Below are positions 19,587-30,654 of a stretch of 64,000 bases of DNA, one piece after another. Source of the stretch: Trichomonas vaginalis G3 (lineage: Eukaryota > Parabasalia > Trichomonadida > Trichomonadidae); contig NC_067206.1 in the NCBI RefSeq assembly GCF_026262505.1, positions 16,636,641 through 16,700,640 of the forward strand. Reading direction: 5' to 3'. The notes below the pieces were generated by a model. The model saw nothing but the letters and a program-made list of their open reading frames with translations. It made no database searches and had not been told where the DNA came from. The first letter of the stretch is position 1; each line of letters opens with the position of its first letter. The position numbers and the translations under genes were made by a program.

Positions 19587-20485
19587 TTATTTTGCTGGAA
19601 GTTTTGAATCTATTATTCCCTGTATTTGTTCTTGAAGTTGATTTTAGCTGGTTTCATTGTAATTAATAGACCTAATATATTCATTAATTGCATTCTTATA
19701 ATCATCTGATTTCTCAAATTTTCTTTTATCTGATTCCTTAACTAAATCATAAGTTAAACCTCGTTGCTGATATAATGGTTTCTTAATTAAATCTTTGAAT
19801 GCTTGAGATAAAGCACCTGATGCAATTCTTGCTACTATAATTGGTTGGAATTGCTGTTTAAGTTCATCTTTAACATTTGCGAAAACTGGATCGAATAAAG
19901 CAACTTTAAAGAATTTCTTAGCTGAAATTTCGGTCTAATATTTGCATATTGACCATCAAACTGGTTAGAATATCGTGGTAATCCATCCGGTCCCTCTTCA
20001 ATAGCATTTAATTCTTCATTGAAATAAGAATATGGATTATAACGGTATGAATTAATTGGACCATTTTCACCTTCTCCAATGTATTGTTTAACAGCTTTTC
20101 CATTTTCATCAAATTGCATAGGATAACGTTCATTATATGCTTTACGTTTAGGATAATCAGTTATAGTTAATTTGTAACCATTTATGACTTTAATATTACC
20201 TTGACCATCAGTAATGAAAACTTCATTTATACCATCAGGTTTTCCATTTGGACCCGTAATGTCTGCTTCGTGTGCTTCCCAATTTGGACCTTGACGTTTG
20301 GCATATGCTTGAGCTTCTGGTAATGTTAAAACGTTTCTCATTTGTTTAACATCTTTTTGAAGACCAGCAACAATATGAACTAATTCTTTCATTCCATCAG
20401 GAACTTTCATAGTTCTATTATATGCACCCTTTTTGTTTGTTCCTTGTTTTAATGGAACCTGTAGAAGATTTGCCATTTCTGTCAT
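19587..20485 (-). pseudogene. Conserved-looking Maverick protein, broken
   Basis: The N-terminal 180 residues read as a well-formed globular protein: a basic start ([20 protein letters not shown]), a helix ([19 protein letters not shown]), then Asn/Gly/Pro-rich strands ([19 protein letters not shown]). The distal part is helical and Gln/Lys-rich. The region is broken, about two or three times. It sits directly downstream of the packaging ATPase on the same strand, the usual neighbourhood of virion-assembly genes. Family not recognised. Confidence 0.5.
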
Positions 20486-20524
20486 GTTTAATTATAAATA
20501 AAAATAAAAATTAATTATAAAAAG

Positions 20525-21352
20525 TTAATCAAATTTAACACCTCCTTTATTTAAATCAACTATTATTTTTCCATGTTCACCTAATTGCTGATATTGTGTG
20601 TAAAGTTCATTAATGCTCATTGGTAAATTCACTTGATAAAGCATAACGTTCAACTGTTGACGACTAAACCCACTGAAAATGAAAAGTGTTGATAGATTTG
20701 ATTTAATGTTTGTGCTTAATGCTTTGAAGTATTGAACAGCCATGAAGAATGAACACTGAATGTGTCGACATTGAGTTAATAACTGATTAAAATATGATTT
20801 CTCATTTGTTATTAGTTTTGATTTCACTGCATCATCTAGAAAAATGAGTGAATGCAAAAATTCTCTATCAAAATTTGAAATAGAAAGTGTTTCAAATAAT
20901 TCATCCCGTTGTTTATCAATAATTTTATCCTCTAATCCTTGCTTCTTGATTGTATTATATAATTCTTTATACATTAAAAAGTTTTTTAAATAATCTTCTG
21001 CTTCTTCTTGTGATAAATAAATAATTGGAATTTTGATTAAATGCTTTAAAGATTCAAATGTATCATCTGAAGGTGAACCTGAACGGTTGATATAAATTAA
21101 CACGTGTGAATAGGGGGAAGTGTTAGCAATAATGATAATTTGTTTTAATATCGTTAATGTTTTACCTTTATTCTGTTTACCAATTGCTGCAGTGATTGAA
21201 TTTAAGTAACATTCAGAATATGGAATTTTCATTAATTTTTCCTTAGATAGAGCATTTCTATTATCACTCAATGCTTCATTAATCATATCATCTATGTATG
21301 TATTATATACTCCTGCTAATTCTTCATAAGGAGTGGATGAATTTAAATCCAT
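20525..21352 (-). CDS. Packaging ATPase (FtsK/HerA, A32-like)
   Basis: 275 residues. A Walker A loop is visible as GKQNKGKT in TAAIGKQNKGKTLTIL near residue 57. A hydrophobic Walker B-type strand, HSLIFLDDAVKSK, lies near residue 170, followed by a segment with the sensor-like QCRHIQCSFFMAVQYF. Order, spacing and length fit the genome-packaging ATPases of Polintons, virophages and NCLDVs, which pump DNA into capsids. It is the clearest morphogenesis gene of this element and sits between the capsid gene and the gene at 19587, all on the minus strand. The frame is fully open. Confidence 0.8.
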   Translation of the reverse strand: MDLNSSTPYEELAGVYNTYIDDMINEALSDNRNALSKEKLMKIPYSECYLNSITAAIGKQNKGKTLTILKQIIIIANTSPYSHVLIYINRSGSPSDDTFESLKHLIKIPIIYLSQEEAEDYLKNFLMYKELYNTIKKQGLEDKIIDKQRDELFETLSISNFDREFLHSLIFLDDAVKSKLITNEKSYFNQLLTQCRHIQCSFFMAVQYFKALSTNIKSNLSTLFIFSGFSRQQLNVMLYQVNLPMSINELYTQYQQLGEHGKIIVDLNKGGVKFD

Positions 21353-21376
21353 TTAATCAAAAATAAATTTATAATT

Positions 21377-23015
21377 TTAAACATTTCTATTCATCAATAT
21401 TTCATCATATGAACTTCTATACTGTGGTGGTGTACCTGTTGGATGATATTTCAAACCTTCATCCGGTGTCCATGTCCAATATGTAGTCCTAGTAAACCAA
21501 ACCTGAGGAGGATTTGTCACCTTTGAACAGTAAGTGTCATTTTCACCCTGAATGATTGGATAAGCTTTCACTTGTACTGTAACTTGTGAGTTGAAAGTTT
21601 CTAATCCATCAAAGAATATACCCGCTCCATCACGTTGAACTGGAATAGTGCATAAGAATGAAGTTTGGTCTTTCCATGTTCTAGCTAATGGCGTGCCATC
21701 ATCTGCATTAAGTGGTCTAGTTAATGAGTCCTCGTATTCTTCTGTGCATTCATTCACTCCATCTAAATCAGAAGCTTGAAGCATACGTGTAAAGAATATG
21801 TCGCCCACTGTGGTCATCGCTTGATCGGGGAAGTTTCTGGAATCTATAGTGACCTGAAGACCTCGAAGCATTGGATTTTCTAAAACTGTTCTTTGCATTG
21901 CATTCTTCGGAAATGCTAACACAACATCTGTAACATTATGAAGAGCGTATGAGAAATCTGAGCTAATACCTTCAGGAGTGATGCAACCTCCATTTAGTGA
22001 ACGAACGTCAATATGTTGAGCTGGAATCATGAATGGATCTTCCTTACTGAATAAACGTGGTATTGCTTTAACTGATTCTTCAATTAAACCGTATCCTGGT
22101 GTAATGCATTTATCCTCTAAAACTTCCATCTTTGTGCATGAAATAATAACGTCATCAACTGTTGCGTCAGCAGATGTAGCGGCTAAGCTTGTAATTAATT
22201 TGGCAGGAAGTCCGATTTGTTGGAATTTGCGATCATATTTATAAACATGATTCATAATCTTTTCATAATTTTCATCAGTTATCTTTTCATAAACGTAATT
22301 TTGTAAATCAGCAACTCTTAACGGGTCAACCTGACAAAATACTAAAGTATCCCTGAAAACATAATATTTAAGAATGATATCACCAAATGATTTAGGATAA
22401 TCATCGAACGCCTGAAATGCTAACAAATCATTTACCGGAATAATCATATCAAAAGTGACATCAACTTCTTCATTTGCTTTCTTGAAAACTTCTGAAGGGT
22501 CAATATATTTACCACATACTGAGTTATCATATTTTTGAACATTATTATATAACGAATGAACAAACTTTTTAACTTTCCTTTCTGATTTTTTTATATGTTG
22601 CAAATGCGAAAGATTCACGGGCGCAATCCATCTGAAGATAACCGGCATCACCTCTTTCGGTTTCTACTTCTAATTGTTTAAAGCTTTGATTTGATGATTT
22701 GTAACCAACGAATAAACGCATGCATTTAAAAGCGGCATCACATGTGAAAGCTTTATTTGAAACTAGAGTTGCTTTAACTTTGCGTTTAATATATGTGTCA
22801 CCTAATTGGTTCACATCATGAGCCGGATTTGTAATTCTTAAATGAGTTTGTTTATCATCAAAATATGGAGCATCAGAGTCATAGCATGAACTTTCAAGTT
22901 CTCTATAATATCTTCTACCGTCATTCTTTGCGAATATTTCATTTATCTTTTCGAATGAATGAAATACATTTCCATTAATCGGTTTAGTGTTTGGCACCAA
23001 ATAGTTAGTCGTCAT
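21377..23015 (-). pseudogene. Major capsid protein of Maverick 2, broken
   Basis: About 545 residues of strand-rich sequence directly upstream of the packaging ATPase. Recognisable capsid-like segments include NEEVDVTFDMIIPVNDLLAF, YALHNVTDVVLAFPKNAM and LRGLQVTIDSRNFPDQAM, with a C-terminal aromatic stretch (RTTYWTWTPDEG). Size, position and fold impression fit a double-jelly-roll major capsid. It is not evidently similar to the capsid of Maverick 1. It is broken, about once. Confidence 0.65.
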
Positions 23016-23084
23016 TTATTAATAAATAAAAAATCAAAATTAAAAGATGAAAATGAATTTTTAATTTTAATGAAATAATCAACT

Positions 23085-23300
23085 ATGGCTGCAGGTATAT
23101 TTAAGAAACTGTGGAATAGAGTAAAAAGAGGAGCGAGTAAAGTTTGGGAAACATTGAAGAAGGGGGCAAATTGGATATTTAAGAATAAAGAAGCAATTAG
23201 TGACGTTGCTGAATCAATAACACCAAAAGCTGCCCCAATAAGAGAAGTTTTAAATAAAGGAGAAAAAGTTTATCAAAGACTACAACCGATACTAAGATAA
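23085..23300 (+). CDS. Small basic amphipathic protein (pVI/lytic-peptide-like)
   Basis: 71 residues beginning MAAGIFKKLWNRVKRGASKV: an amphipathic, strongly basic helix with regularly spaced Trp and Leu, followed by a second helix. The first residues match those of the minus-strand gene at 23361-23597 (MAAGFFKKLWDGIKK), so the two are paralogues in convergent orientation. Adenovirus pVI and similar small proteins with such helices disrupt membranes during entry; that role is inferred only. Confidence 0.6.
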   Translation: MAAGIFKKLWNRVKRGASKVWETLKKGANWIFKNKEAISDVAESITPKAAPIREVLNKGEKVYQRLQPILR

Positions 23301-23360
23301 AAATAATTTTAAGCCGCTAAGCGGTGAGATGATCCATAGGATCTCATATTTATTTTTCCA

Positions 23361-23597
23361 CTATCTACCTCCTATTTTATTAAGTATTCCTTCAGCAATT
23401 CCACCAATTGCGTTACCTGCTTGTGCTCCCATCGCCGGATTACCTGCTTTAGTACCTAATACTCCACCTATGATAGTTCCTGCCGTTTTCGCTACTGGTG
23501 CCAAAAAGTTTGCAACGGGTTTAATAATCTTTTTATAAACCAAACCCGCAGCTTTCTTAATTCCATCCCATAATTTTTTAAAGAATCCTGCCGCCAT
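23361..23597 (-). CDS. Small amphipathic protein with Gly/Ala-rich tail
   Basis: Start placed at 23597 because the product then begins MAAGFFKKLWDGIKK, matching its paralogue. After the amphipathic helix comes a Gly/Ala-rich hydrophobic region (KTAGTIIGGVLGTKAGNPAM) that could insert in a membrane, like glycine-zipper segments. The final residues are ILNKIGGR, a GG-x end that a viral protease could process. No protease gene is visible in the window. Confidence 0.6.
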   Translation of the reverse strand: MAAGFFKKLWDGIKKAAGLVYKKIIKPVANFLAPVAKTAGTIIGGVLGTKAGNPAMGAQAGNAIGGIAEGILNKIGGR

Positions 23598-23664
23598 TTC
23601 TGATTTAATATTAATTAAAAAAATATATTTCATCACTTATATTCTAATTTTTATTTAATGATAA

Positions 23665-24033
23665 ATGAAACCGATTTTAAAAATAAATGAAACAGAGGAG
23701 GAAGAAATAAATGAAAGTGAAAATGTTCAACAAAAAATAAACGTTGTTAAACCAATTACTGAAATAAAAATTTTTTCATCTGTTGAAGAATTTAATGACT
23801 ATTATGCTAATAATAAAAAATTATTTGAAGAATTGACAACGTGTAAATTGAATAAAATGTTTAAAGTTGATGGATTCAAAATTTCAAAAATAAAAGGAGT
23901 GGTTAGTTTGAAATCTATTCCTCAATCAAGAATCACCTCATTAATGAAAATAGATGATTTAACAAAAAGAATAGAAATTATTGAAGAAAGAATGAATCAA
24001 ATAATTGATTTCATAAATTCAAATAATCATTAG
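23665..24033 (+). CDS. Unknown 122-residue protein, acidic N-terminus
   Basis: An acidic start (ETEEEEINESENVQQ), a central strand/helix domain with FSSVEEFNDYYANNKKLFEE, and a C-terminal helix with heptads (LTKRIEIIEERMNQIIDFIN) that should trimerise or dimerise. The C-terminal helix is like those of the small coiled-coil genes elsewhere in the two Mavericks. Function unknown. Confidence 0.5.
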   Translation: MKPILKINETEEEEINESENVQQKINVVKPITEIKIFSSVEEFNDYYANNKKLFEELTTCKLNKMFKVDGFKISKIKGVVSLKSIPQSRITSLMKIDDLTKRIEIIEERMNQIIDFINSNNH

Positions 24034-24039
24034 TTTCTT

Positions 24040-24270
24040 AAAGTTCTATGTTGAACTCATCAAATTCTTCTTCATCATTACCATTACCATTACCATTACC
24101 ATTACCTTTAGCGAGTTTATTTACTCTTTCAACTTTATCTTTTGATAGTCTTTCGTTTAATTTTTTTCTGAAGTTTTTCGTTACCAAGTTCTAAAATTTT
24201 AAACGGATGATTATTAAACCCATTCAGGATTTAAACAATGTTTAATTAATCGCGGAATATCTGACATCAT
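24040..24270 (-). pseudogene. Gene remnant with Gly-Asn repeat
   Basis: The minus strand shows a basic helical piece, then a (Gly-Asn) run made by ATTACC-type tandem repeats at about 24083-24112, then an acidic end DEEEFDEFNIEL. It is the last coding trace of Maverick 2 and is broken, about once. Confidence 0.4.
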
Positions 24271-25531
24271 CTATATATAGCTTCTTTTATAAAAGATAAA
24301 ATAAATTATTTTAAAATTAATGTTAATTTTTTTTAATGGTTTATTTTTTTAAAATTTTTTTTTATTTTTTATTTCATTATGTATGGGCTGAGTGTAAATG
24401 TCTTACAATTTTGAAAATTTTTTAAATCTTGATTTATTCAAAAACGTAAGAATAAAAACCGTAAGAATCATACATTTTTTACTTCATATGTTAAAAAAAA
24501 TGATACAAAATCGCTCGATATTGTATGAATTCTTACGTTTACAAAAAAAGTCACAAAACCCATCATATCCTACTACTTATAGGCTTAATAATACTGAAAA
24601 TAATAATTTTGGATCATGAGATAAACATGTGAATGGAAATTCCAAACTTAACTCGCATTTCCAAAATCGATTCCTTATTCCAAAAAAATTTTCAATTAGA
24701 ATAAGACCCTATATTATTTTAATTGAAAATTGATTTTGGAATAAGGAATTAATTGATAATAAGAATTATGAATAGGAATACAGAATAAAGAATATCCGAT
24801 TCTCAAAAGGAATCAAGATACTAACATTCAAAAAATTGAATATTTACTGTGAAAATTTAAGGGTGTACTCCGGTCAAAAAATGGTGTCAATTAGTACCGA
24901 ATCGGCATAATAGAAAAGCCCTTGATCGTTGAAACGTTATGGTAATAGTTTCAATGCCCATCTAATATTATATCATACAGTAAAATGAAAATCCAATTTA
25001 ATAATTTATATGCTACATATAATTCAACATCCAAACTTAAAAAGCGTCTATAATTAAAAACTATTGTATTAAAACCAAAATCACAAACTTTTGATAACCT
25101 ATTCCTCAAAAGCCAAGAAATTTCAAATTATTTCTAAACATAGAATAGAGATTTTTAATAAATAGATGAAATGATCGAATTCAAATCTGTTACAGGCATT
25201 TAACTCATAGAGAACAAGACCTACAAGGGCAAAGATTTTCACATACTTTTTGAACCAAGTGTACGCAAAATACATTACTTCAGAGTAGGAACATGATGAC
25301 TTTCAAATCCGATAACTTCAAAATTTAAATTGAAACAATATTATAAAAAAATGCACAAATAATATAAATGGATTATTTATAATGCGATAATTATACTATA
25401 CTTAGTTAATGTATTTACATTATCTTAGTTAAATTACGAGATCATGGCTTTTTGCAAAAAAATCATAATAATTTACAAAATTAAATAATTTGTAGAAATT
25501 TAAGTATGGTAATTGTAATGTATCACGGTAA
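24271..25531. other. AT-rich noncoding DNA with small hairpins
   Basis: No gene seen. Inverted pairs include AAACGTAAGAAT at about 24440 with its complement at about 24530, and ATTCCTTATTCCAAAA at about 24669 with its complement at about 24734. The right end of Maverick 2 should lie here, but I could not locate a terminal repeat. Confidence 0.5.
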
Positions 25532-25938
25532 TTAATAATATAGCTTCGAAGCTATTGCTTGACGACCATAATCAGTTGGCTCATTTGCATTTTTTTGTGA
25601 TGCTCTAAATTCTCGACGTTTATGGTTTTCCTGAGCCCTATAGTTGGGATCAGAGGTACGGTATTCTCTTCTTTGTTCTCCAACTTCACTAAGAATATGG
25701 GAAATTTGCTTGTTAAAAGGATTTTGAGGTTTAATACCGATTTCATTGGGAACTCTCTCTAATCCATGTGGATCATTGTGCTCTATGACGTTAAGAAGAG
25801 CTCTTGATGCTAACGAATTTCTTAATACTTTGTTTTTGGGTGCAGCACGAGTGATAAAAGCATGAAGACTTTCATTCTGCTGCGTGTTAAATGATCCACA
25901 CGTTTTAATTATATAAGTTTTTACGTTTTTTGTATGAA
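25532..25938 (-). pseudogene. C-terminal piece of a DNA transposase-like protein
   Basis: An open minus-strand stretch of about 130 codons reads TCGSFNTQQNESLHAFITRA, then PKNKVLRNSLASRALLN, and ends in a basic segment rich in Arg and Gln. The pattern (NTQQNESLHAF followed by a short basic turn and an Ala/Leu helix) resembles the C-terminal end of Mutator-like transposase-domain proteins that are widespread as uncharacterised eukaryotic genes. The upstream part is missing or too decayed to read. It is a plain DNA-transposon relic; identification is tentative. Confidence 0.4.
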
Positions 25939-26345
25939 ATTATAACTGCATGTCGTATAGGTTCTTCTCCAGTACAAACGACATGCAAGAATTGTCGCGA
26001 TCATGTGATATCAATTTGAAGTTCTCAAAAGGAATTTGTTCAGAACAATTCTTGAGAACTTGTGTCTCAAGATTTTGGGTCCGAACCAAAGTAGCCTACA
26101 AATCGAGAGGAAACTTTGGTCGCAACTATGAATACAAAGTATATTGACCTATGACATATACCATATATCAGTACATATACCCCACATATACATATATCAC
26201 TTTGGCCTATAATTTCATTATTGATAAAATAATTATTTTTAAAATTACATTAAATTTCAATATTCTTTTCTACAATGAAATAACTCTTTATATTGGTATA
26301 TATAACAGTAACAGATTGCATCAATATCTATTATAGTAGTGCATT

Positions 26346-27680
26346 AAATTTTTGATCACATCAAAAAATGTGTCCAAATGTATTAAATCGGTTAAAAAGC
26401 ATTATATTTATATATATATGATATCCATACGTTGATAGCATGTAGATATATTGTATATTGAGATATTTGAGAAATGATTAATGATGTGCTAAAATTTGGT
26501 GTGTTTGAGAATATTTGCTTGTTGATATTAAATTTATTAGTGTAAATGATATCAAATATATATGAATGAGTTAAGTATATAGAGATTTTTCGGAATCTCC
26601 AAGATATTCGCATCAAAAAAAGTTTCGTTAATTTTGATAAATGTATATGTGTGTTTTTTGTTATATTATATAGATGAGAATGTGGGGGTAGGACCATTTG
26701 TATCGGTCTCAAATAACTCCTTTGTACTTTTTCGTTGTGCACGTTCCACAGCACCAGGTGGTGCTGTCCGGAACACCGCTATATAATATATTATACTATA
26801 TAATGTTTCCTATATTTCATACATATACTTCATATATATAGCTCATTCACATAATGCACAATAATCGTTTTTTGACCCCCGATAAGCGTCTTTTTTAATC
26901 ACAAAAACACATTTATATCTCTGTGGATATTGATCCTACACACATCTTTTATTATATAAATAAAAAGTATATATTATTATAAGACATCTATAACAAAATG
27001 AGTACAAATGGACTAACTTTTTTTTGGATATAAATTATATTTTCTCAAAAAATAGCTCAAACTCATAAAACACATCACAAAATAAAATATTTTACTAAAT
27101 ATATTCAAAATACACTCAGATTATATAAGCTTATGTGTAATATGCTGATTGCATTTTAATCACACCTCAAAACTCACCCAACAAGCCTAAATCTTTTATC
27201 ACATATTTGGACACATATATAGATATTATTCATATATATCATAAGCTCATAACACATCACCCTCACAAGATATAATAAAATTTGAATGCTTTTGATGTGC
27301 TCCACGTACGAATTTTTTTGATAGTTAATATTGAGTCTATCTGAATACACCATATAGTATTACTAATAGTATTATATTTATCTATTATGCAAAATTAAGA
27401 ATAAAGTTGATAACCATAGAATTTCACCTTTGATGTGCTAATATCTCAATGAATACTCAATAACACTCGTTCTAATACACATAGCATACACCTATATAAT
27501 ATGTAATATAATAAACATATACATTTATTAAAATTAACGAAACTTTTTTTGATGCGAATATCTTGGAGATTCCGAAAAATTTTGGACTTTTTACATGAAA
27601 CACACACAGAACAAATACACTCATGAAATAAAATATACACACGCTGTCAAATCAAATCTGACACATTTTTTAAGATATCG
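26346..27680. mobile_element. Decayed element with inner inverted repeat
   Basis: Two 65-base stretches, 26586-26652 and 27524-27590, are inverted copies (core TTTTTCGGAATCTCCAAGAT). Possible outer ends are ATCAAAAAATGTGTC near 26360 and its approximate complement near 27660. No transposase is present, so it would be non-autonomous. Boundaries are uncertain. Confidence 0.4.
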
Positions 27681-27792
27681 AAATTCTTTTCACAAAAAAA
27701 TCTTGATTCACAATCTAATCAGCTGTCAAATGGAATGATTCCAATTTTTCCGAAAAAAATTGCGGCAACTGAAGGACATCCAATTAACAATT

Positions 27793-28262
27793 TTAATGAA
27801 AAATAATTTTGCAATACATTATCTTGAAATGAAACAATGAAATTGGTTGAAAATGATTTCTTTGAAATTGTTCAGAATGGGGGAATTGAACGAACATTCT
27901 CTGAAGAATTGAGAAATTTCTGAAACTTGGTTGAAAATGTGAATAATAACATTGACATGACATGTTGTTCCTAGATTGACCAAACCTGCATAATTCATCA
28001 GAATTAAAGCGAATGTTGGAACAATGAACTTGGGAATTACAATTGAGTCGGGGATCTTCCAATTTGGAACTTCAGATGATACTGACTTTGGTAATGGATC
28101 ATTTCTCCATTCAAAATCAAATGGATCTTCATTGTTCATGGGATGGAGATATATTAAATAATTGGTCAAGACTACCAAGCATTCGAGGATAAGCTTGAAA
28201 TTTGCATGTTCTTCTCTGAAGCCCTTACTCACTGTGCTCCATCAGAGCTTTAATCGAGCCTA
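27793..28262 (-). pseudogene. Ubiquitin-specific protease (C19) relic, Cys-box part
   Basis: The minus strand codes a stretch with YAGLVNLGTTCHVNVIIHIF, which matches the catalytic Cys-box of ubiquitin-specific proteases (GLxNLGxTCxxN, then hydrophobic). It is followed by SQFFREC and preceded by 80 residues of Pro/Asn-rich linker. The catalytic His box is not seen downstream, so only an N-terminal part of the domain remains. It appears to be a host-derived gene rather than a transposon gene. Upstream it is cut by the element starting at 28274, and the reading frame near the junction is not continuous, so this is a pseudogene or a captured fragment. Confidence 0.6.
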
Positions 28263-28273
28263 GTACTTTTCGA
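28263..28273. repeat. Target-site duplication GTACTTTTCGA, left copy
   Basis: The 11-base word recurs exactly at 31494-31504 on the other side of the hairpin-rich element. Length fits the 9-11 bp duplications made by Mutator-superfamily transposases. Confidence 0.8.
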
Positions 28274-28729
28274 GGCGTGCTGAACCGTTGGGTGGAAATT
28301 GAATACCCACACTTCAGCATGGACCCTTCTGATGGAGATAGACCCAACATGTATATGGATGAATATTAGTACATTAGGTATAGATGAACATATATAGGAA
28401 TGAGGACCACCTTGGGTCAGCATCAGATATCGAATTTTAGAACCATCTAATTTTCATTCAATATTCTATAGGTGCAATGTATGTTTCCTATATATAAAGG
28501 TTTGATAATAGTTAGGTCTCAATATAGATCTTTGGTCCCAATTTATATTATGAATATCATCAATTTGTGTGTTTTTAACATTATATATTAGTATTGTGTT
28601 GATATAATGCTATATTATGTAGTGGTAGGTGTGTCTTGATATAAATTATGTTATTGATCGGGATATGAGTACAAATGCAAGTTATCCCGGGGTGAGGTCA
28701 GGGCTATCGCGTCCTAATTCATAGGAAGG

Positions 28730-28990
28730 GTTATCATGCCTAGTATGTGTGTGCTGTGCTATCCGTTTGTCCATTGGATGGCACAGCACACACAATCACA
28801 AGACAAAACCTCGAAGCGAGGAACAGTTCTTGTAAGGATGTGGTAACTATATACCTATCCTTACAAGAACTTGTATAGTGGAGCAATGTTTCGAATTGCT
28901 CCACTTTTCCTCCCATCGAGGTTATCCCGAGGTGAAGTCATAGCAATGGGGCTCATATTGATGGTGCACCATTGCTATGACTTGCACCTT
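28730..28990. repeat. Hairpin cluster (four to five hairpins)
   Basis: Successive stems: GTGTGTGCTGTGC with its complement; AGTTCTTGTAAGGAT with its complement; AGTGGAGCAAT with its complement; GTCATAGCAATGG with its complement; plus a short CCTCG/CGAGG stem. Loops are a few to about 20 bases and spacers are short. Confidence 0.8.
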
Positions 28991-29049
28991 CGTATGGTAC
29001 TATCCATTATGAATTTTGAAATAATTTTGCAATTGAAATAATCTTAAAT

Positions 29050-30125
29050 TTAACAAAAAAGGCCGAGAAGGGGGTCCTTTCTCAAGGTCAGGGCCCCTTC
29101 TAGTCTTTCTGGTGTCGGAAGGAGTGGCTTTTGCCAGTATTGCCGCTCCTTCCGGCATCATCTTTGCATTTCGCAATTGTCGCGGCAAGTGCATTCTGGC
29201 ACCACAGGTGCACTTGCCGCGACATATGATTGCGAGTGTCTGCTGCTCAGCCCCGGATTCGCAGCAGACACTCGCAATGCGAACCAAAGTTCGCCAGAAA
29301 GACCGGGAAGGGGGTCCTTTCTCAAGGTCAGGGCCCCCTTCTAGTCTTTCTAGAACTGTAATTTGACTTATTTTGCCGAATCTCAGGGAAAACCGTCCGT
29401 GATTTGAACGATCTCCTGAGATTCGGCAAATTTGATTGTAAGCGAGGCTCTGGCCTTTGCTTGGGCCAGAGCCTGTATTTGTATGTCTTTCAGGGCCGAG
29501 TTCCTGCGAGATCGTCGACATGATCGACGATCATCGCAGAACTCGGCCCTGAGGATGAATTTTGCAGGCTCTGGCCTTTGCTTGGGCCAGAGCTTCGTAT
29601 TTTCTACTTCCGGATTCCACTCCTGCCGCCCGGGATAAGGGCGGCATTTGGGAAAGCCGGCCCTGGGGAATGTAAGCCATGCCCTGGCCTTTGCTATGGC
29701 CAGAGCCTGTATTTGCATGTCTTTCAGGGCCGAGAAGAGAGGAGATCGCCAATGATGTGGACGATCTCCCTCAAACTCGGCCCTGCGGATTGTATTTACA
29801 AGCTCTGGCCTCGGAAAAGGCCAGAGCTTCGTATGGACGTTCTCTCGGGACTGGATTCCTCTCCGGCCGCCCCGAATCAGGGCGGTCTTTGAGGAAGCCG
29901 GCCCCGAGGATTGTTTGCGAAGCTCTGGCTTTTCCTGAGGCCAGAGCTTGTGATTTTCGTTCAAAGCCAAGTTCCTCTCGGATCAGGCCTAATGAGGACG
30001 ACCGTCGAGGAACTTGGCTCTGAGGGGATGAATTGTTGGCTCTGGCCTCGATGAAGGCCAGAGTTTTGAATGGAATGTTTTGATGGGATGAGCCTATGAG
30101 CAGTAAGCTCGTCCCATCAAAACAT
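29050..30125. repeat. GC-rich array of about 18 hairpins, long and short alternating
   Basis: Long stems (for example TTGCCGAATCTCAGG, TCAGGGCCGAGTTC, TCGGGACTGGATTCC-type, AAGTTCCTC-type, each with its complement) alternate with short stems of the GGCTCTGGCC ... GGCCAGAGCC type, which occurs at least six times. One hairpin has an AAGTGCA/TGCACTT core inside a longer arm. Different stems have different sequences but keep pairing, so structure is retained while sequence drifts. Confidence 0.85.
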
Positions 30126-30429
30126 TCGTTTAAAAATTGAATTAAAAATTATCGTATGCATTCAAAAATTAAAACAATTAATATGTATAATATTATTATG
30201 TAATAATAATAGAATAAAATATATATAAAATTATGTAAAATTTTCAAAAAATATTGGAAAATGGAATTTTGAAAGAAAAAATAAGAGTTTGTATATGAAA
30301 AATTGATATTAGAAAAAATCTAGATTAGTAGAGTTAGATTATTTAGAATTTAAATGAGAAATGAATTATGAAAAAGGAAGATTAGAAAGAATTGTATATT
30401 TATAATTTAATAAAATGAAGGAATCGAAC

Positions 30430-30625
30430 TAAGGAGTTTACAATTACAATACAATAGGACAATATATTGTAATTGTAAACTCCTTTCGAGAAACGATTTT
30501 CGAATGTGACATTCGTGCCACAAAGTGAAAGCTTTTCTCGAAAGGAGTTTACAATTACAATACAATAGGACAATATATTGTAATTGTAAACTCCTTTCGA
30601 GAAACGATTTTCGAATGTGACATTC
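30430..30625. repeat. Duplicated hairpin pair, period about 110 bp
   Basis: GGAGTTTACAATTACAATA pairs with its complement across a short loop; next to it, GAAACGATTTTCG and GAATGTGACATTC form smaller palindromes. The whole unit is present twice nearly identically. Confidence 0.8.
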
Positions 30626-30654
30626 ATGTCAAACAATTAAGCAAAATTCTTATC

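Larger units (their letters stand above)
14831..24270. mobile_element. Maverick/Polinton element 2, broken, no polymerase visible
   Basis: A second capsid-bearing element follows directly: integrase (plus strand), a large fibre gene, unknown small genes, packaging ATPase and major capsid protein (minus strand), then small amphipathic genes. It is more AT-rich than element 1 and its proteins differ, so it is a separate lineage rather than a duplication. Ends are given as coding limits because no terminal inverted repeats were found. No DNA polymerase B is present between the integrase and the right edge, so it is either internally deleted or naturally reduced. About five to seven breaks; long frames remain, suggesting a fairly young insertion. 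Confidence 0.8.

Noticed and set aside
26151-26336. 61-codon frame rich in Tyr and Ile
   Set aside because: Composition-driven; overlaps noncoding AT repeats.
29000-30023. Several 70-195 codon frames in the GC-rich region
   Set aside because: High GC and inverted repeats make stop-free frames on both strands; the translations mirror hairpin stems and show no domain.
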